A DNA stretch of 64,000 nucleotides from Mycobacterium kubicae (GCF_015689175.1 NZ_CP065047.1:1054001-1118000); one strand, 5' to 3'; positions 36,692-47,264 are shown, counted from the stretch's first letter. Translations and numbers: made by a program. Notes: generated from the letters alone by a model not told the origin.

Positions 36692-37882
36692 GTGGCGAAG
36701 GCGAAGTTCCAGCGGACCAAGCCCCACGTCAACATCGGGACCATCGGTCACGTTGACCACGGCAAGACCACTCTCACCGCGGCTATCACCAAAGTGCTGC
36801 ACGACAAGTACCCCGACTTGAACGAGTCGAAGGCGTTCGACCAGATCGACAACGCCCCTGAGGAGCGTCAGCGCGGTATCACCATCAACATCGCGCACGT
36901 CGAGTACCAGACCGAGAAGCGTCACTACGCGCACGTCGACGCCCCCGGCCACGCCGACTACATCAAGAACATGATCACCGGTGCCGCCCAGATGGACGGC
37001 GCGATCCTGGTGGTCGCCGCGACCGACGGCCCGATGCCGCAGACCCGCGAGCACGTGCTGCTCGCGCGCCAGGTGGGTGTGCCCTACATCCTCGTGGCGT
37101 TGAACAAGTCCGACGCGGTTGACGACGAGGAGCTGCTCGAGCTCGTCGAACTGGAGGTCCGCGAGCTGCTGGCCGCCCAGGAGTTCGACGAGGAGGCCCC
37201 GGTGGTGCGGGTCTCGGCGCTCAAGGCGCTCGAGGGCGACGCGAAGTGGGTCGAGTCGGTCGAGCAGCTGATGGACGCGGTCGACGAGTCGATCCCGGAC
37301 CCGGTTCGTGACACCGACAAGCCGTTCCTGATGCCCGTCGAGGACGTCTTCACCATCACCGGTCGTGGCACCGTCGTCACGGGTCGTGTTGAGCGCGGCG
37401 TGATCAATGTGAACGAGGAAGTCGAGATCGTCGGCATCAAGCCGACCAGCACCAAGACCACGGTCACCGGTGTCGAGATGTTCCGCAAGCTGCTCGACCA
37501 GGGTCAGGCCGGTGACAACGTCGGTCTGCTGCTGCGCGGTATCAAGCGTGAGGACGTCGAGCGCGGTCAGGTTGTGACCAAGCCCGGCACCACCACGCCG
37601 CACACCGAGTTCGAGGGTCAGGTCTACATCTTGAGCAAGGACGAGGGCGGCCGGCACACGCCGTTCTTCAACAACTACCGTCCGCAGTTCTACTTCCGCA
37701 CCACCGACGTGACCGGTGTGGTGACGCTGCCGGAGGGCACCGAAATGGTGATGCCCGGCGACAACACCAACATCTCGGTGAAGCTGATCCAGCCCGTCGC
37801 CATGGACGAGGGTCTGCGCTTCGCGATCCGCGAGGGTGGCCGCACCGTCGGCGCCGGCCGGGTCACCAAGATCATCAAGTAG
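36692..37882 (+). CDS. tuf: Elongation factor Tu
   Basis: 396 aa from a GTG at 36692 with AGGAGG upstream. P loop [10 protein letters not shown], switch region [21 protein letters not shown]3 [12 protein letters not shown] (mycobacteria have Ala rather than Cys after Asp), G4 NKSD and complete domains II and III to the terminal [16 protein letters not shown]-Tu delivers aminoacyl-tRNA to the ribosome. Only one tuf is present in the window. A strong terminator follows. Confidence 0.98.
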   Translation: MAKAKFQRTKPHVNIGTIGHVDHGKTTLTAAITKVLHDKYPDLNESKAFDQIDNAPEERQRGITINIAHVEYQTEKRHYAHVDAPGHADYIKNMITGAAQMDGAILVVAATDGPMPQTREHVLLARQVGVPYILVALNKSDAVDDEELLELVELEVRELLAAQEFDEEAPVVRVSALKALEGDAKWVESVEQLMDAVDESIPDPVRDTDKPFLMPVEDVFTITGRGTVVTGRVERGVINVNEEVEIVGIKPTSTKTTVTGVEMFRKLLDQGQAGDNVGLLLRGIKREDVERGQVVTKPGTTTPHTEFEGQVYILSKDEGGRHTPFFNNYRPQFYFRTTDVTGVVTLPEGTEMVMPGDNTNISVKLIQPVAMDEGLRFAIREGGRTVGAGRVTKIIK

Positions 37883-37905
37883 GACTCGCCGAACTCAGCA
37901 TTACC

Positions 37906-37949
37906 CCGAGCCCGGATTGCCAGCACGGCAATCCGGGCTCGGTGTTTTT
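37906..37949 (+). terminator. Intrinsic terminator of the str operon
   Basis: A 16-bp perfect stem (CCGAGCCCGGATTGCC at 37906-37921, GGCAATCCGGGCTCGG at 37927-37942) with a 5-base loop is followed by TGTTTTT. It is the strongest hairpin seen in the window. Confidence 0.93.
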
Positions 37950-38028
37950 CCCCTTGCAACCTGTGATCGGTAGCGCCAGTGTGAGCGTTAATCTGGCACG
38001 ACCGAACCGGATAAGCGAGGAGCAGCAA

Positions 38029-38832
38029 ATGTTGGCGCGCTACATCAAGATGCAGTTGTTGGTGCTGTTGTGCGGCGGACTGGTAGGTCCGATCTTCCTG
38101 GTCGTCTACTTCGCCCTCGGAATGGGCGACCTGATGTCGTGGATGTTCTACACCGGTCTGGCGATCACCGTGATCGACGTGCTGGTCGCGCTGGCCTTGA
38201 CCAATTACGGCCTGAAGACGAGCGCAAAGACCGAGGCACTGGAACGCAGCGGTGTGCTGGCGCTGGCGCAGATCACCGGGTTGACCGAAACCGGCACGCG
38301 GATCAACGACCAGCCGCTGGTCAAGGTGCACCTGCACATCTCCGGGCCGGGCATCGCCCCCTTCGACACCGAGGACCGGGTGATCGCCAGCGTGACCCGG
38401 CTGGGCAATCTGACGGCGCGCAAGGTGGTCGTCCTGGTCGACCCTGCCACCCAGCAGTACTTGATCGACTGGGAGCGCAGCGCGCTGGTCAACGGACTGG
38501 TCCCGGCGCAGTTCACCGTCGCCGAAGACAACCGGACCTATGACTTGAGCGGCCAGGCCGAACCGTTGATGGAGATTCTGCAGATCCTCAAGGCCAACAA
38601 CATTCCGTTGAACCGAATGGTCGACATCCGTAGCAACCCGGCACTGCGGGAGCAGATCCAGGCGGTGGTGCGCCGCGCCGCCCAGCAGCCGGCGGGAACC
38701 GCCGGTGCTCCCTCGGGCCCGCAGCCCTCGATCGCCGAGCGGCTACAGGAATTGGAGTCGCTGCGCGCCAGCGGCGTGCTCAACGACGAGGAATACGCCA
38801 GCAGGCGGGCGCAGATCATCTCCGAGATCTGA
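38029..38832 (+). CDS. Membrane protein with C-terminal SHOCT-like domain (Rv0686-like)
   Basis: 267 aa from the ATG at 38029, preceded by AGCGAGGAG. Two adjacent membrane helices open the protein (LLVLLCGGLVGPIFLVVYFA and MFYTGLAITVIDVLVALALT). A cytoplasmic or external beta-rich region follows (GVLALAQITGLTETGTRIND, PLVKVHLHISGPG), and the C-terminus is a short SHOCT-type helical hairpin (IAERLQELESLRASGVLNDE then EYASRRAQIISEI), often linked to oligomerisation. Function is unknown. It follows the tuf terminator and precedes the mycofactocin-linked dehydrogenase. Confidence 0.75.
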   Translation: MLARYIKMQLLVLLCGGLVGPIFLVVYFALGMGDLMSWMFYTGLAITVIDVLVALALTNYGLKTSAKTEALERSGVLALAQITGLTETGTRINDQPLVKVHLHISGPGIAPFDTEDRVIASVTRLGNLTARKVVVLVDPATQQYLIDWERSALVNGLVPAQFTVAEDNRTYDLSGQAEPLMEILQILKANNIPLNRMVDIRSNPALREQIQAVVRRAAQQPAGTAGAPSGPQPSIAERLQELESLRASGVLNDEEYASRRAQIISEI

Positions 38833-38860
38833 TCTCGTGCGCACCAGCGCAAATCCGAGT

Positions 38861-39724
<864 letters not shown>

Positions 39725-39733
39725 CCGGCCATC

Positions 39734-40963
39734 GTGTATGAATCGCACGTGACCAGTAGCAAAGGTGTCGGCGAAGTCGACAGGCGATTCGACAAAGGAA
39801 TTGTGATCGTCGGCGGCGGTCTGGCCGCGGCCCGGACCGCCGAGCAACTGCGCCGGGCCGGCTACTGCGGTCCGCTGACCATCGTCAGCGACGAAGTACA
39901 TCTGCCTTACGACCGGCCTCCGCTGTCCAAGGAAGTACTGCGCAGCGAGGTCGACGACGTGGCGCTCAAGCCCCGCGAGTTCTACGACGAGAAGAACATC
40001 ACTCTGCGGTTGGGTACGGCGGCCACCGGCCTGGACACCGCCGCGCAGACGGTGACGTTGGCCGACGGGTCAGTGTTGGAATACGAGGAACTGGTCATCG
40101 CGACAGGACTGGTGCCACGGCGGATTCCCAGCTTCCCCGACCTCGAGGGCATCCGGGTGCTGCGCTCCTTCGACGAATGCCTGGCATTGCGCACCCACGC
40201 GGCGGCCGCCAAGCGAGCCGTGATCGTCGGTGCCGGCTTCATCGGGTGCGAGGTCGCGGCGAGCCTGCGCGGGCTCGGCGTGGACGTGGTGCTGGTCGAG
40301 CCGCAGCCACAGCCGCTGGCGTCGGTGCTCGGCGAACAGATCGGCGCACTGGTGACGCGACTGCATCGCGACGAGGGCGTCGACGTGCGCACCGGCCTGG
40401 GAGTGGCCGAGGTGCGCGGTGCAGGGCAGGTCGACACGGTGGTGCTGACCGACGGCAGCGAACTGGCCGCCGACCTGGTGGTGGTGGGCATCGGGTCACG
40501 TCCGGCGACCGATTGGCTGGACGGCAGCGGTGTCAAGATCGACAACGGCGTCGTCTGTGACGAGGCCGGACGCACCAGCGCACCGAACGTGTGGGCGGTC
40601 GGGGATGTGGCGTCCTGGCGCGATGCCACGGGACATCAAGCGCGCGTGGAACATTGGAGTAACGTTGCCGACCAGGCCCGGGTCATCGTGCCGGCGATGC
40701 TGGGCCAAGACGTGCCGACCAACGTGGTCGTTCCGTACTTCTGGAGCGACCAATACGACGTCAAGATCCAGTGCCTCGGTGAGCCGGAAGCCGACGACGT
40801 CGTGCACCTGGTCGAGGATGACGGACGCAAGTTCCTGGCTTACTACGAGCGCGACGGCGTGCTGGTCGGCGTGGTCGGCGGCGGCCTGCCCGGCAAGGTC
40901 ATGAAGGCGCGCGGGAAAATCGCTGCCGCGACACCGATTTCGGAGATCCTCAACCCGGCCTAG
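39734..40963 (+). CDS. FAD/NAD(P)-dependent ferredoxin-reductase-like protein (Rv0688)
   Basis: 409 aa from a GTG at 39734; another GTG at 39749 is possible. Two Rossmann motifs: the FAD site VIVGGGLAAARTAEQL and the NAD(P) site VIVGAGFIGCEVAASL, then NVWAVGDVASW near the flavin. The reductase C-terminal domain ends GKVMKARGKIAAATPIS. These proteins pass electrons from NAD(P)H to ferredoxin or rubredoxin for P450s and other oxygenases. No ferredoxin gene is adjacent. It overlaps the converging VOC gene by 4 bases at the stops. Its coupling to the SDR suggests it is co-regulated. Confidence 0.88.
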   Translation: MYESHVTSSKGVGEVDRRFDKGIVIVGGGLAAARTAEQLRRAGYCGPLTIVSDEVHLPYDRPPLSKEVLRSEVDDVALKPREFYDEKNITLRLGTAATGLDTAAQTVTLADGSVLEYEELVIATGLVPRRIPSFPDLEGIRVLRSFDECLALRTHAAAAKRAVIVGAGFIGCEVAASLRGLGVDVVLVEPQPQPLASVLGEQIGALVTRLHRDEGVDVRTGLGVAEVRGAGQVDTVVLTDGSELAADLVVVGIGSRPATDWLDGSGVKIDNGVVCDEAGRTSAPNVWAVGDVASWRDATGHQARVEHWSNVADQARVIVPAMLGQDVPTNVVVPYFWSDQYDVKIQCLGEPEADDVVHLVEDDGRKFLAYYERDGVLVGVVGGGLPGKVMKARGKIAAATPISEILNPA

Positions 40964-42171
40964 AACTGGCCCAAGTAGAAGCGCGCGCCCTGGTCGTCGA
41001 CGCATTCGGCGGTGATTCCGTAAGGTTGGCGCGCCGGTTCGGCCAAGATGGTGCCGCCGGCCTGGCGCACCCGCGCGACGGCCGCCTCGATGTCGGCCAC
41101 CGTCCACATCGGCACGGTGATCGGCTGGGGGTTGCCGCCGGCGACACCGCCCATCGGGTGGGTCTCGCGCAGCTGCCAGCCGTCCTCGACGCGGCCGGGT
41201 TCGAAGCTCCACCGCAACACCCGGCCGTAGAACTCGCGGAAACTCGCCGAGTCAGGCACCTGGTAGGTCACATACGACAGTTCACCGGGCCCAGATCCGT
41301 TGAGTGCGGGCCGCTTCCGGCCAGGATCGGGTTGGAAGACGGCGAACGCCGCGCCGTGCGGATCGGTGGCGTCCAGGATGGCGCCGTGCTCGGATTCCCG
41401 GGCTTGGCCCGGTACGCCACCGGCCTCGACGATCACCCGGCGAGCGGCGTCCAAGTCGTCGACGGCGTAGCAGCAGAACAGGGTCGGCCCCTCGGTGGTG
41501 GCGAAGATGCCGGTGGGTAGGTCGGTGTTCGTCACGCGGTGAGTCGACGCGTCGTAGGTCCATCCCAGCACGTGTCCGTAGAAGGCGGCGGCCCGCTTAG
41601 CGTCGGCGGTCCACACCGAGATGTATCCGATGTCGCCATGCCGGATTCCGGGGATCAACGTCGGACCGCTGAACATCCAGCGGTGCCCGAACGGGTCGAT
41701 GATGGTGGCGTTGCGGGCGCCGTGGCTCTCGTAGGCCTCCCGCTCGACGGTGGCACCCTGTTCGCGGCTGCGCTGCAAGGCGGCGTCGGTATCGGCCACC
41801 GGCAACATCAGGCTGACCGAGACCGCACCCGGCGCCGGTGCGTTGAGGCCCAGTTCGGGATGCTCGTCGGCCAGATACAGCACACCGTCGCCGATGGCGA
41901 GCTCGGCGTGCCCGATTCGCCCGTCCGCCATGACGATTGGATCACCGACTACAGCTGCGCCAAAAGCGTTGGCGTACCAGTTGATTGCTGCGCGTGCGTC
42001 GCCGACGGCCAGGTAGGGCAACGCCGCAGGGCGGGGCACGGTGCCGGTCACGGCCACTCCTTCCGGTAGGGACATTGCGGCCTCGAGGCGTCGACGCAGT
42101 CGCGCCGCGAAGCCCGGATCAGGTTGCACCGGAAGGTCGTCGGTGTGCAGCACGCCCATTGGGTCGGTCAT
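40960..42171 (-). CDS. VOC-superfamily protein with three glyoxalase-like repeats, sigma-factor partner
   Basis: 403 aa from the ATG at 42171 with GGAGG upstream; a longer frame to 42270 is inside the sigma gene. The first 60 residues form a short helical segment (QPDPGFAARLRRRLEAAMSL) resembling the N-termini of some anti-sigma factors. Three VOC (glyoxalase/bleomycin-resistance) units follow at about 60-185 (ALPYLAVGDARAAINWYANA), 190-300 (DIGYISVWTADAKRAAAFYG) and 310-400 (ELSYVTYQVPDSASFREFYG). Its start overlaps the stop of an ECF sigma gene by 4 bases, so the two are translated together. A role as ligand-sensing partner of that sigma factor is inferred. Confidence 0.82.
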   Translation of the reverse strand: MTDPMGVLHTDDLPVQPDPGFAARLRRRLEAAMSLPEGVAVTGTVPRPAALPYLAVGDARAAINWYANAFGAAVVGDPIVMADGRIGHAELAIGDGVLYLADEHPELGLNAPAPGAVSVSLMLPVADTDAALQRSREQGATVEREAYESHGARNATIIDPFGHRWMFSGPTLIPGIRHGDIGYISVWTADAKRAAAFYGHVLGWTYDASTHRVTNTDLPTGIFATTEGPTLFCCYAVDDLDAARRVIVEAGGVPGQARESEHGAILDATDPHGAAFAVFQPDPGRKRPALNGSGPGELSYVTYQVPDSASFREFYGRVLRWSFEPGRVEDGWQLRETHPMGGVAGGNPQPITVPMWTVADIEAAVARVRQAGGTILAEPARQPYGITAECVDDQGARFYLGQF

Positions 42172-42680
42172 GACGTGCCTCCTCCCGGATACTCTTGTCT
42201 GAACGCCTTGCGAGCCCGGACCAGCAACGCCTCGGTGGCATGCACGCTGCGACCGATCAATTGGGCGCATTCGCCGACAGTGCAGTCGTCCATGTAACGC
42301 AGCACCAGTACCGTGCGCTGCGGTTCGCTCAGCCGGCGCAACACGGCCTCGGCCACCAACCTGTCCAGTTCGGCGTCCCAGTCGTCCGCGGGATCGATGG
42401 GCTCCGGTGGATCTGCCACCGGCTGGTCATGGCGGCGGCGATAGTGGTCGGCCAGTTTGTGCCGTGCCACACCGAGCAGCCAGGGCACCGACACCACGGT
42501 CGGCGCCTTGCGGCGGGCCGCGTCCATCGCGGCCAAGAACGTTTCCGACGTCAGGTCCTCAGCCGTCGCACGGTCTGAGCAGCGCCGGACGAAATACCCG
42601 TACACCACCGGAAGGGCGTCGTCGTAGAGTGCCAGCAGCGCGTGCCGAGCGTCGGATTGGTGCTCGGGTTCCGCGCTCAC
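42168..42680 (-). CDS. ECF RNA polymerase sigma factor
   Basis: 170 aa from a GTG at 42680; upstream in-frame starts are possible, and no ribosome site is convincing. Region 2 is visible at about residues 15-85 (VYGYFVRRCSDRATAEDLTS then ETFLAAM and WLLGVARHKLADHYRR), an acidic linker follows (DPPEPIDPADDWDAE), and region 4 ends the protein (LSEPQRTVLVLRYMDDCTVG, with IGRSVHATEALLVRARKAF). Region 3 is lacking, as expected for ECF factors. It is not part of the corresponding M. tuberculosis interval as I know it. It is translationally coupled to a VOC protein, which may control it. Confidence 0.85.
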   Translation of the reverse strand: MSAEPEHQSDARHALLALYDDALPVVYGYFVRRCSDRATAEDLTSETFLAAMDAARRKAPTVVSVPWLLGVARHKLADHYRRRHDQPVADPPEPIDPADDWDAELDRLVAEAVLRRLSEPQRTVLVLRYMDDCTVGECAQLIGRSVHATEALLVRARKAFRQEYPGGGTS

Positions 42681-42747
42681 ATCCTTATCGTCGTCGTACG
42701 GCGACGATTTCCGACGCCCGTCGGCGATTTTTTTTCCAAGACAGCCC

Positions 42748-43800
42748 TCAACGCCAGTGCACCGGCGGCCCATGTGGATGGCATTCGGCCAGTACCCGCA
42801 CTGCACCGCCGGGCCAGCAGGTGGCGCGGACCAGGAATGTCACCGCGTCACCGGGCGCAGCGCGGGCGGGTTCGAGAAAGACGTGCGCGAATGGGGAGTC
42901 GGTGTCGGCCTGCGCACCGAGCGCCTCGATCCCCGTTCGAACCGCCGCGCGTTCATCGGGCGAGAGGTATTGCCACGTGATCGAATGCCACAGCACCGTC
43001 AGCGCCCCGGTAGCCAGCGGCAGGTCGGCGACCGCGGCACCGGCCGACCGGCGTTCCAGCCGCGCCGGGACCTCGCGTGCGACCGCGATGGCGCCGCGCA
43101 ATCGGTCCAGCCGCTCGCTTTGGTCGGGCCAGACGTAGCTCAAGACCCGCATCTCCCCGTCGACGGTGGTCACGTCGATGGGGGCGATGTCGTAGCCGTG
43201 CCGTTCGACGATCTGAACGCCATCGGCCGGCGGCATCTCGCCCCGCCACGCGTCGTCGACGGTCACCGGCGAATCCGGCGGTCCCCACGACCCGCCGGCA
43301 TATCGGTAGCGGTACCGGTCGGCCCGCAGGTTCAATCCGGCGCTGGACCCGATCTCGAAAAGCCTTATCGGCAGGCGTCTTTCACGATTGATCCACAGTA
43401 GCGCTCCGACCAGCGCTGCCGATCGGCCCACTTCGTTGGTCTGTGGGGGATGGTCGAGAGCCGTGCGCAACGCATCGGGGTGCTCGGCGGCGACGCGCAG
43501 TATCTCGGGCCACGCGGTGTCGGCCTCCCAAGCGCCGCCGGTGCTGGGGTACCAACGGCGCAGTGCCGGTGCCCGGCCGTCGAGCACCATCCGGTGTAGG
43601 CCACCGAGCAGTCGCAGCGGTACCGCGTGCCCCTCCGGATCGGCTTCGTGCCCGGCCAGGATGGATGCGAACACACCACCCGCTTCCACGTCGGCAGCCA
43701 CCAGCTCCAGCAGATCCCCGTACATCGGCGACCCGGATCCCGCGCAGAACCGCCCCTGCGTCCGCAGGGTGCGGGTCAGGTGTTCGGTGCCCTGAGTCAC
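42748..43800 (-). CDS. DUF2332 family protein (Rv0690c-like)
   Basis: 350 aa from a GTG at 43800 that overlaps the mftR stop by 4 bases, so it is co-expressed with the regulator. The domain is recognised by [40 protein letters not shown] and [20 protein letters not shown], a pattern resembling a SAM-binding methyltransferase-like loop; [19 protein letters not shown] is also typical. Function is unknown. It keeps its place beside mftR in mycobacteria, which hints at a role near mycofactocin but does not prove it. Confidence 0.8.
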   Translation of the reverse strand: MTQGTEHLTRTLRTQGRFCAGSGSPMYGDLLELVAADVEAGGVFASILAGHEADPEGHAVPLRLLGGLHRMVLDGRAPALRRWYPSTGGAWEADTAWPEILRVAAEHPDALRTALDHPPQTNEVGRSAALVGALLWINRERRLPIRLFEIGSSAGLNLRADRYRYRYAGGSWGPPDSPVTVDDAWRGEMPPADGVQIVERHGYDIAPIDVTTVDGEMRVLSYVWPDQSERLDRLRGAIAVAREVPARLERRSAGAAVADLPLATGALTVLWHSITWQYLSPDERAAVRTGIEALGAQADTDSPFAHVFLEPARAAPGDAVTFLVRATCWPGGAVRVLAECHPHGPPVHWR

Positions 43801-44393
43801 GGCACCAGCCGGTCCAGGCCGCCGCCGATGACGTCGAATGCGTTGCCCAGCGCATCGGGCAGCGGAATGGATTCATCGTCGAGCCAGTGCTCGTAGGCGC
43901 TCAACGCGACGCCCAGCATTGTCCACGCGACGGTCTGAGGCACCAGGTCGGTCGACTTCACGCTCATCCGCCGGGCGACGAACTCGGCGATCACTTCCCG
44001 CCAGCCGGCGTACATGGTCATCGAATATGCCTGCAATTCAGCGGTTTCCAGGATCACCCGCATGCGCTGCCGGTGCCGTGCCGACTCACACTCGTCGAAG
44101 GTGTTGAACGCCAGCAACGCGGCACGCAGGGCTTGGCTCAGCGGAACCCGCGGATCGATGTCGTCGAGCAGATCGCGTAACTGGGCGAGGTGCACATCGA
44201 ACTCACCCCACGGGATGGCGTTCTTGGAAGCGAAGTAGCGGAACAGGGTGCGTCGAGCGATACCGGCCGCCTGCGCGACATCATCGACGCTGACGTCGGC
44301 GAAACCCCGCGCCGCGAACAACTCGATGGCTATGTCGGTGATGTCTTGCGGCGTCGTCGAGCGGCGTCGCCCCACTCGCGGCTGCGGCAGCAT
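43797..44393 (-). CDS. mftR: Mycofactocin system TetR-family regulator MftR
   Basis: 198 aa from the ATG at 44393, chosen because GGAAGGGCGGG lies upstream and because it gives the M. tuberculosis length and start ([15 protein letters not shown]). Longer frames start at 44429 or 44465. [23 protein letters not shown] then [18 protein letters not shown]. The C-terminal domain carries [20 protein letters not shown]. It is divergent from mftA; MftR homologs repress the mft operon and respond to long-chain acyl-CoAs. An 11-bp palindrome lies in the gap. Confidence 0.9.
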   Translation of the reverse strand: MLPQPRVGRRRSTTPQDITDIAIELFAARGFADVSVDDVAQAAGIARRTLFRYFASKNAIPWGEFDVHLAQLRDLLDDIDPRVPLSQALRAALLAFNTFDECESARHRQRMRVILETAELQAYSMTMYAGWREVIAEFVARRMSVKSTDLVPQTVAWTMLGVALSAYEHWLDDESIPLPDALGNAFDVIGGGLDRLVP

Positions 44394-44444
44394 CAGGACC
44401 CGCCCTTCCATTTCGGCACTCGATGCCATATTCTGACGACGATT

Positions 44445-44455
44445 GTGACCGTCAC
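44445..44455. promoter_or_regulatory. Candidate operator between mftR and mftA
   Basis: GTGACCGTCAC is an 11-bp palindrome about 41 bases before mftA and 52 bases before the mftR start. It is short but well placed for MftR. No clear -10 element could be assigned. Confidence 0.4.
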
Positions 44456-44495
44456 CACCCTTCATTGTCGAGACCTACTGGCGAAAGGCAATCGC

Positions 44496-44585
44496 ATGGA
44501 CCGCGAAAACGAGACCGAGACCGAACTCGTCACCGAAACTCTGGTTGAAGAGGTTTCCATCGACGGAATGTGCGGGGTCTACTGA
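44496..44585 (+). CDS. mftA: Mycofactocin precursor peptide MftA
   Basis: 29 aa from an ATG at 44496 with GAAAGG upstream. The peptide is acidic and ends IDGMCGVY, the invariant MftA C-terminus. Its last two residues, Val and Tyr, are decarboxylated and cross-linked by the radical SAM enzyme MftC with help from MftB, then released by MftE to become the core of mycofactocin. First gene of the operon. Confidence 0.97.
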   Translation: MDRENETETELVTETLVEEVSIDGMCGVY

Positions 44586-44866
44586 CCGACGTGTTCGACC
44601 CCGACCAGGGCTGGCGGCTGCACCCACAGGTAGCGGTGCGGCCGGAGCCGTTCGGCGCGCTGCTCTATCACTTCGGCACGCGCAAGCTTTCGTTCTTGAA
44701 GAACCGCACCATCCTGATGCTGGTGCAGTCGCTGGCCGACCATCCCAGCGTTCGGTCGGCCTGCCGCGCCGCGGGAGTCGACGACGCCGGGCAAGGTCCC
44801 TACTTGCACGCACTCGGGGTGCTGGCCGACTCGAAGATGCTGGTGCCTCAGGAGGCTCGGAGATGA
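44570..44866 (+). CDS. mftB: Mycofactocin chaperone MftB (RiPP recognition element)
   Basis: 98 aa if the GTG at 44570 is used, overlapping the mftA end; a GTG at 44591 (91 aa, VFDPDQGW) is an alternative, and ribosome sites do not decide. The body [20 protein letters not shown] and [16 protein letters not shown] is the PqqD-like winged-helix fold that binds the MftA leader and presents it to MftC. The stop overlaps the mftC start (ATGA). Confidence 0.93.
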   Translation: MRGLLTDVFDPDQGWRLHPQVAVRPEPFGALLYHFGTRKLSFLKNRTILMLVQSLADHPSVRSACRAAGVDDAGQGPYLHALGVLADSKMLVPQEARR

Positions 44867-46038
44867 CCACAGCTGTTCCTCGTTTGATCGATCAGTTCGA
44901 GCGTGGGCTCGATGCGCCCATCTGTTTGACCTGGGAACTGACCTATGCCTGCAACCTGGCGTGTGTGCACTGCTTGTCCTCGTCGGGCAAGCGAGATCCG
45001 CGCGAATTGTCGACGCGCCAGTGCCGGGACATCATCGACGAGCTGGAACGCATGCAGGTGTTCTACGTCAACATCGGTGGTGGGGAACCGACTGTGCGCC
45101 CGGACTTCTGGGAGCTCGTCGACTACGCCACCGAACACCACGTCGGGGTCAAGTTCTCCACCAACGGAGTGCGGATAACACCGGAAGTGGCCGCGCGGTT
45201 GGCCGCCAGCGACTACGTCGACGTTCAGATCTCGCTCGACGGGGCGACCGCCGAGGTCAACGATGCCGTGCGCGGACCCGGTTCGTTCGCCATGGCGGTG
45301 CGCGCCCTGGAAAATCTGGCAGCCGCGGGGTTCACCGACGCCAAGATCTCGGTGGTGGTCACCCGGCACAACGTCGACCAACTCGACGAATTCGCCGCGC
45401 TGGCAAGCCGATTCGGTGCCACCCTACGCATCACCCGGCTGCGGCCGTCGGGGCGCGGCGCCGACGTCTGGGAAGACTTGCACCCCACCGCGGCACAACA
45501 GGTCGCGCTCTACGACTGGCTGGTCGCCAAGGGGGAGCGCGTTCTCACCGGGGATTCGTTCTTCCACCTGGCGCCACTCGGCCAGTCCGGGGCATTGGCC
45601 GGCCTGAACATGTGCGGTGCTGGACGCGTGGTGTGCCTGATCGATCCGGTCGGCGACGTCTACGCGTGCCCGTTCGCCATTCACGATCGCTTCCTGGCGG
45701 GAAACGTGTTGTCGGACGGCGGATTCGATAATGTCTGGAAGAACGCTCCCCTCTTCCGGGAGCTGCGGGAACCGCAATCGGCGGGCGCTTGCGGCAGCTG
45801 CGGGCACTACGACAGTTGCCGGGGCGGTTGCATGGCGGCCAAGTTCTTCACCGGCCTGCCGCTGGACGGTCCGGACCCAGAATGCGTGCAGGGTCATGGT
45901 GCCCCGGCGTTGGCGCGCGAGCGCGACACCCCGCGACCCCGCGTCGACCACTCGCGCGGCCAGCGGATCAGCACGCCGGTGCCATTGACGCTGTCGACGC
46001 GGCCGCCGGCCAGAATCTGTAACGAAAGTCCGGTGTAG
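44863..46038 (+). CDS. mftC: Mycofactocin radical SAM maturase MftC
   Basis: 391 aa from the ATG at 44863, coupled to mftB. The radical SAM cluster motif is CNLACVHC (CxxxCxxC, about residues 26-33). Fe-S ligands of the SPASM domain follow: CGAGRVVCLIDPVGDVYACP and CGSCGHYDSCRGGCMAAKFF. MftC catalyses oxidative decarboxylation and then carbon-carbon cross-linking of the C-terminal Val-Tyr of MftA. All Cys clusters are intact and the length is normal (Rv0693). A GGG-type motif for SAM binding reads NIGGGEPT. Confidence 0.96.
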   Translation: MTTAVPRLIDQFERGLDAPICLTWELTYACNLACVHCLSSSGKRDPRELSTRQCRDIIDELERMQVFYVNIGGGEPTVRPDFWELVDYATEHHVGVKFSTNGVRITPEVAARLAASDYVDVQISLDGATAEVNDAVRGPGSFAMAVRALENLAAAGFTDAKISVVVTRHNVDQLDEFAALASRFGATLRITRLRPSGRGADVWEDLHPTAAQQVALYDWLVAKGERVLTGDSFFHLAPLGQSGALAGLNMCGAGRVVCLIDPVGDVYACPFAIHDRFLAGNVLSDGGFDNVWKNAPLFRELREPQSAGACGSCGHYDSCRGGCMAAKFFTGLPLDGPDPECVQGHGAPALARERDTPRPRVDHSRGQRISTPVPLTLSTRPPARICNESPV

Positions 46039-46040
46039 CG

Positions 46041-47252
46041 ATGGCCGAACAATGGTTTGAAACGGTAGCGATAGCGCAGCAACGCGCGAAGCGGCGGTTG
46101 CCCAAATCGGTGTACTCGTCGCTCATTTCGGCCAGCGAAAAGGGAGTGACCGTCGCCGACAATGTGGCGGCGTTCAGCGAACTCGGCTTCGCCCCTCACG
46201 TCGTCGGCGCCTCGGAAAAGCGCGACTTGTCCACCACCGTTATGGGACAAGACATTTCGATGCCGGTCATCATTTCTCCGACCGGTGTGCAGGCCGTCGA
46301 CCCGGACGGTGAGGTCGCCGTCGCCCGCGCCGCAGCCGCACGTGGCACCGCGATGGGATTGTCCTCGTTCGCCAGCAAGCCGATCGAGGAAGTCATTGCG
46401 GCCAACCCGAAAGTCTTCTTCCAGATCTACTGGCTCGGTGGGCGCGACGCCATCGCCGCACGCGTGGAACGGGCGCGGCAAGCCGGTGCCGCCGGACTGA
46501 TCGTCACCACCGACTGGACGTTCTCCCATGGGCGCGACTGGGGCAGTCCCAAGATCCCAGAAGAAATGAACCTGCGGACCATCCTGCGGTTGTCGCCCGA
46601 GGCGATCACCAAGCCGCGGTGGCTGTGGAAGTTCGGCAAAACCCTGCGGCCACCGGAGTTGCGGGTGCCCAACCAGGGCCGCCGTGGTGAGCCGGGCCCA
46701 CCCTTCTTCGCCGCGTACGGCGAGTGGATGGGTACCCCGCCACCGACCTGGGAGGACATCGCCTGGCTGCGCGAACTGTGGGGCGGCCCGTTCATGCTCA
46801 AAGGCGTCATGCGCGTCGACGACGCGAAAAGGGCTGTGGATGCCGGGGTTTCGGCCATCTCGGTGTCCAATCACGGTGGGAACAATCTGGACGGCACACC
46901 CGCGTCGATCCGCGCCCTGCCTGCGGTGGCGGCGGCGGTGGGTGACCAGGTGGAGGTGTTGCTGGACGGCGGCATCCGGCGTGGCAGCGATGTGGTCAAG
47001 GCCGTGGCACTGGGAGCGCGCGCGGTGATGATCGGGCGGGCTTATCTATGGGGCCTGGCCGCGGCGGGCCAAGCAGGTGTCGAGAACGTCCTGGACATCA
47101 TGCGCGGTGGCATCGACTCGGCGCTGATGGGTCTGGGGCATTCGTCGGTCCACGACCTGAGTCCGGCCGACATCCTGGTGCCCGATGGTTTCACCCGGGC
47201 GCTGGGCGTCCCGCCCAATGAGCAGCCCGACCGCATTAACCGCATCGGTTAA
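46041..47252 (+). CDS. mftD: Mycofactocin FMN oxidase/dehydrogenase MftD
   Basis: 403 aa, ATG at 46041, 2 bases after mftC. It is a TIM-barrel FMN enzyme of the lactate dehydrogenase/glycolate oxidase family (older name lldD1): ISPTGVQAVDPDGEVAVARA, VTTDWTFSHGRDWG, the catalytic region ISVSNHGGNNLDG and phosphate-binding LLDGGIRRGSDVVKAVALGA with GRAYLWGLAAAG. MftD deaminates the released AHDP intermediate oxidatively to premycofactocin, creating the redox-active dicarbonyl group. Matches Rv0694. Confidence 0.94.
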   Translation: MAEQWFETVAIAQQRAKRRLPKSVYSSLISASEKGVTVADNVAAFSELGFAPHVVGASEKRDLSTTVMGQDISMPVIISPTGVQAVDPDGEVAVARAAAARGTAMGLSSFASKPIEEVIAANPKVFFQIYWLGGRDAIAARVERARQAGAAGLIVTTDWTFSHGRDWGSPKIPEEMNLRTILRLSPEAITKPRWLWKFGKTLRPPELRVPNQGRRGEPGPPFFAAYGEWMGTPPPTWEDIAWLRELWGGPFMLKGVMRVDDAKRAVDAGVSAISVSNHGGNNLDGTPASIRALPAVAAAVGDQVEVLLDGGIRRGSDVVKAVALGARAVMIGRAYLWGLAAAGQAGVENVLDIMRGGIDSALMGLGHSSVHDLSPADILVPDGFTRALGVPPNEQPDRINRIG

Positions 47253-47264
47253 TTGATGCGTTTT

